From the NCBI GenBank assembly GCA_964035795.1, contig OZ038324.1, forward strand, positions 4,770,680-4,834,679: a DNA stretch of 64,000 bases. Reading direction: 5' to 3'. The position numbers and the translations under genes were made by a program. Every line of letters begins with the position of its first letter. The stretch's first letter is position 1. Below, piece after piece: positions 51,114 through 64,000 of this stretch. Below the pieces are notes generated by a model. That model ran no database searches. It had not been told where the DNA came from and saw only the letters and a program-made list of their open reading frames with translations. Source of the stretch: Pterobdella sp. o SKG-2022 (taxonomy: Eukaryota; Annelida; Clitellata; Hirudinida; Piscicolidae).

Positions 51114-53497
51114 ATAATGAAATATACAAAAATCTTGTTTCCTCGTTATATTCTGTATAGTTATTTCAAAACCATTTAATTTAAATCTTTTTGCGTTCAT
51201 ATTTGTAGTGAATCTACTTTTCAATTTCATCCTTAATTTATGTCATTTTAAGTTAGAAATTTTTTAATTATGTCGTTTTTGAAAATATCGAACTTAAATG
51301 TTACTGCTGAAAAGTATTTAAACAAATTTCAATTCTTCAAATTAAAATAGGGATAATCGTCAACAATAGCTCAAACACAAATCCTTAGTCTTAATGCCAT
51401 CTGACGTTTTGAGGAAGCCAAAGTATACAAAAAAATAACATTGTTAAGTCGTTATCGAATAAAATCGTTAAAAAGGTATTGTATGTTAAAAGATAACACC
51501 AAGTGCTCAGGTAATCTATCGAAGGTTGTTTAACGCTGTGATGGCTTGTGTGCTTGCCTTAGTCTCCAACATTTTAGCTTGTTTCAACAGCAAGCAGTAC
51601 ACAAGACTGACATTTACATGCACTTCATAAAAGAACTGCTACGTTTCAATGAATAATTTCAGACCACTCTAATATACGCAGGTGTATTTAAGGTTTAAAA
51701 AAATACCTTGAGTAGAACAAACAACCGAATGCTACATGTCTCTAATAGACGTAGAGCTTACATAAAAGTTATATTTTACCATTTAAATACATTATCCTCA
51801 GTTTTTGTTTAAAAATCTCAACTTTATCCTTTACATGCCGAAAATATTCTTTTGTGCGAGTCTGACCCTATTCTATCCACACTGACTTTCTGTAGACCAC
51901 TAGCCGCCCTGATGTTGACGACCATGTTATTTCCCCCACCTCTATAAACTAGAGACTGCGGCTCAATAATTGAACTTATAGCATAGATACTGATGAGAAT
52001 AATATAAATATATTATATATTTTTAAATTAATATAAAAGGTTAATTTGGATTTATTGGTAAAGTGCAGTAGAAAAACAACATAAGATCCTTTTCAAGCTC
52101 TTTTAACAAGTTACATAGTTTCTGATTCTTAAATTCATTGGAACAACTAGAACCACAACAATCCAACATTAGAATGCGATAACAACAATGAACAAATAAT
52201 AATTTAAAAGTAACAAAAATTATAATTAAATTTAAAAAACAGTTACATTTAAAAGAGAATTTGAAATTAAAACCACAATAATTAAAACAACAAAAATATA
52301 AAAATATTATATTAGGAACGTCATTATATCTTGATTTCATGTTCGTCTTGTGACGTCACTAGCATCCTAACTTCTGTTATGTGCACCTTCTCACTTACAT
52401 AAAGATATTACTAAACTTCACAGAGTGGCCAAGTAACAGAACATTGATACATGTTGTTTCTGAAGAATTAGTGAATTTGTAATACATTATATTGGTATTA
52501 AAGGATTGACATTATTTTTTTTCATAATTGAAAGAATTATATTTAAAAGTGAAATTGTTTTTTAAATTTAGATTAAAACAAGAAACTCATGGAATAAAAA
52601 AAACGATTTAGTCGGAAAAAAAAAACAATAAGAATAAGCGTTAATAGTAAAAATGAGAATAATAAAAAAAAAAATAATAAAAATTAATGACAATAAAGAA
52701 AACTTGAAAAAAAATAATCCGAAGAAATAGTTGATATTTTGATTGGTTAGATGTCTCGCCACAAAAAAAAAATATTTAAAAAAAATAGAAAAAATTTACA
52801 AACAAGAAAATTATTAAAAAAAAGAAACAAAAACAAAATAGGTTGAAAAATATGATAAAAAATCATAATTTAGTTTGTGAAGAATATCTCATAGTTTAAA
52901 GAAATTATGTGATATTCGAATTATAATTTAATTTTTAGTTCATCACGAAATAATAATATAAATAAAAAAAGCAAAAAAATAAAAAAAAAATTATAAAAAA
53001 TCAATATTTGAAAAGTTCTTTTAGTTCCAATTATTTCATTCATTTTGGATAAATACATGTTTTTATTTGTGGTTTCTAATCTTTTTGTGGTGTTTTTGTT
53101 TTTTTTTAATTCTTATTAAATTTTATTTTTCGAAATAATAAATATAAACCATGCAGTATGGTAGATAAAAAACTTTGGTTGATAAAAACAAAAATAATAT
53201 TAATGGTGACGATAACGATCTTAAATATTGATGATAGTAATAAAAAATAGTATAATATTAAGTGATACTGATGATAATATTAACACTAAATAATGACGAT
53301 GATAGTAATATAAAAAAATATAAAAATATTATTACTACATAAAAAAAGATCCTAAATGATGAAAAAAGAAATCACATTAATAAAAGAAATAAAATATTAA
53401 GAATAAATAACTAATTCATAATTAAAAAAATTATTAAAAAGAGTAAAAATTAACTTGAATTAACCAATGTAGCGCAGATGGAAAAAACTCACCAACT
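51114..53497. other. Intergenic region, no gene seen
   Basis: AT-rich single-copy sequence between KLF and the 3' end of the glypican gene. It has one CRE palindrome (52351-52358) and A-rich low-complexity sequence at 52600-53000. No recognisable exon. Confidence 0.55.
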
Positions 53498-63364
<9,867 letters not shown>

Positions 63365-64000
63365 CTGTAAAAAAATAATAGAACTTTTATCATTAATAAT
63401 AACAATAATAATAATGGAAATGAAAAAAAATTGATAATAATAATTATTATTATTACGTCATAATCCCCGTTATTAAGACGATAATGACGGTGCTTATGAC
63501 GTTGACGATATTTTTTATAGTAATAATGAGGATAGTTAGAAGTGTGATGAATATGATGATGATGATGATGAATATGATGATGATGATGAGGATGATGAGT
63601 ATGATGATGATGAGTATGATGATGATGATAATGATGATTATTCAGTTTTAGTACTAAAAAAAACGACAAAGGTAAAACAAAAGTATTTAAGATGAGGGTA
63701 TATAACTTGTTATGGCAATAAGAATTAAATTAACTGATAGGATTACAGTAAAACCAAAAAAAAAAACAACATTTGAAAATTTAAAAAAAATAAAATTTAA
63801 AGTTATTGTTATTGTTATTATTATGATGATGATGATGATGATTATTGTTATTATGATTATTATTATTATTATTATGATTATTATGATTATTATTATGATT
63901 ATTATGATTATTATTATGATTATTATGATTATTATTATGATTATTATTATTATTATGTTTATTATTATGATTATTATTATGATTATTATTATTATTATGT
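63365..64000. other. Upstream glypican intron with ATG/ATT repeats
   Basis: (ATG)n-type repeats at 63540-63640 and ATTATG/ATTATT repeats from 63810 to the window end. The phase-1 start of the 63364 exon requires a further 5' coding exon, which must lie beyond the window. Confidence 0.7.

Overview
This window is AT-rich nuclear DNA from an animal. It has spliceosomal introns (GT-AG, with one apparent GC-AG), no operons, bilaterian developmental and signalling genes, tRNA-derived SINEs, foldback elements and a very high load of simple repeats. The gene content (PAX6, a REPS-type EH-domain adaptor, an Atossa/FAM214 protein, a KLF10/11-like zinc-finger factor and a glypican) points to a bilaterian invertebrate. 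I cannot name the phylum from sequence alone. Several of the proteins carry long Asn-, Gln- or Asp-rich insertions in their linkers.

Layout: 1-1.7 kb, no gene seen. 1.7-3.2 kb (+), a two-exon Asn/Asp/Lys-rich gene with a cyclin-docking-like motif and an NFDF motif, tentatively a CIP/KIP-type CDK inhibitor. 4.2-14.2 kb (-), PAX6: complete paired domain, homeodomain and Pro/Ser/Tyr-rich tail on ten exons. Its last intron is almost entirely one 1.4-kb perfect (CTA)n array. 14.2-25.7 kb, an intergenic stretch of micro- and minisatellites, including a second perfect AGT array of about 1.4 kb. 25.7-34.7 kb (+), a REPS1/2 homologue reconstructed as 17 in-phase exons. It has two EH domains, a Pro-rich stretch and the C-terminal RalBP1-binding coiled coil, with a decayed LINE fragment in one intron. 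36.6-40.7 kb (+), the C-terminal half of an ATOS (FAM214) homologue. 41.9-45.8 kb (-), an unrecognised gene with seven in-phase exons. 47.8-50.7 kb (+), a KLF10/11-like repressor with three C2H2 fingers. 53.5-63.4 kb (-), a glypican whose 5' end lies beyond the window.

The models were built by joining exons whose reading phases agree and whose joined peptides match known families. Phases agree at nearly every junction; exceptions are stated. The genes have no obvious shared pathway: PAX6 and KLF are nuclear regulators, REPS is an endocytic/Ral adaptor, and glypican is a cell-surface heparan sulfate proteoglycan.

The most striking non-coding observations are the repeat-built PAX6 intron, (GT)n arrays that start exactly at two splice donors, (CTA)n tracts next to splice sites, a SINE whose tail abuts a splice acceptor, a foldback-element family with a conserved hairpin core, and an excess of TGACGTCA (CRE) palindromes.
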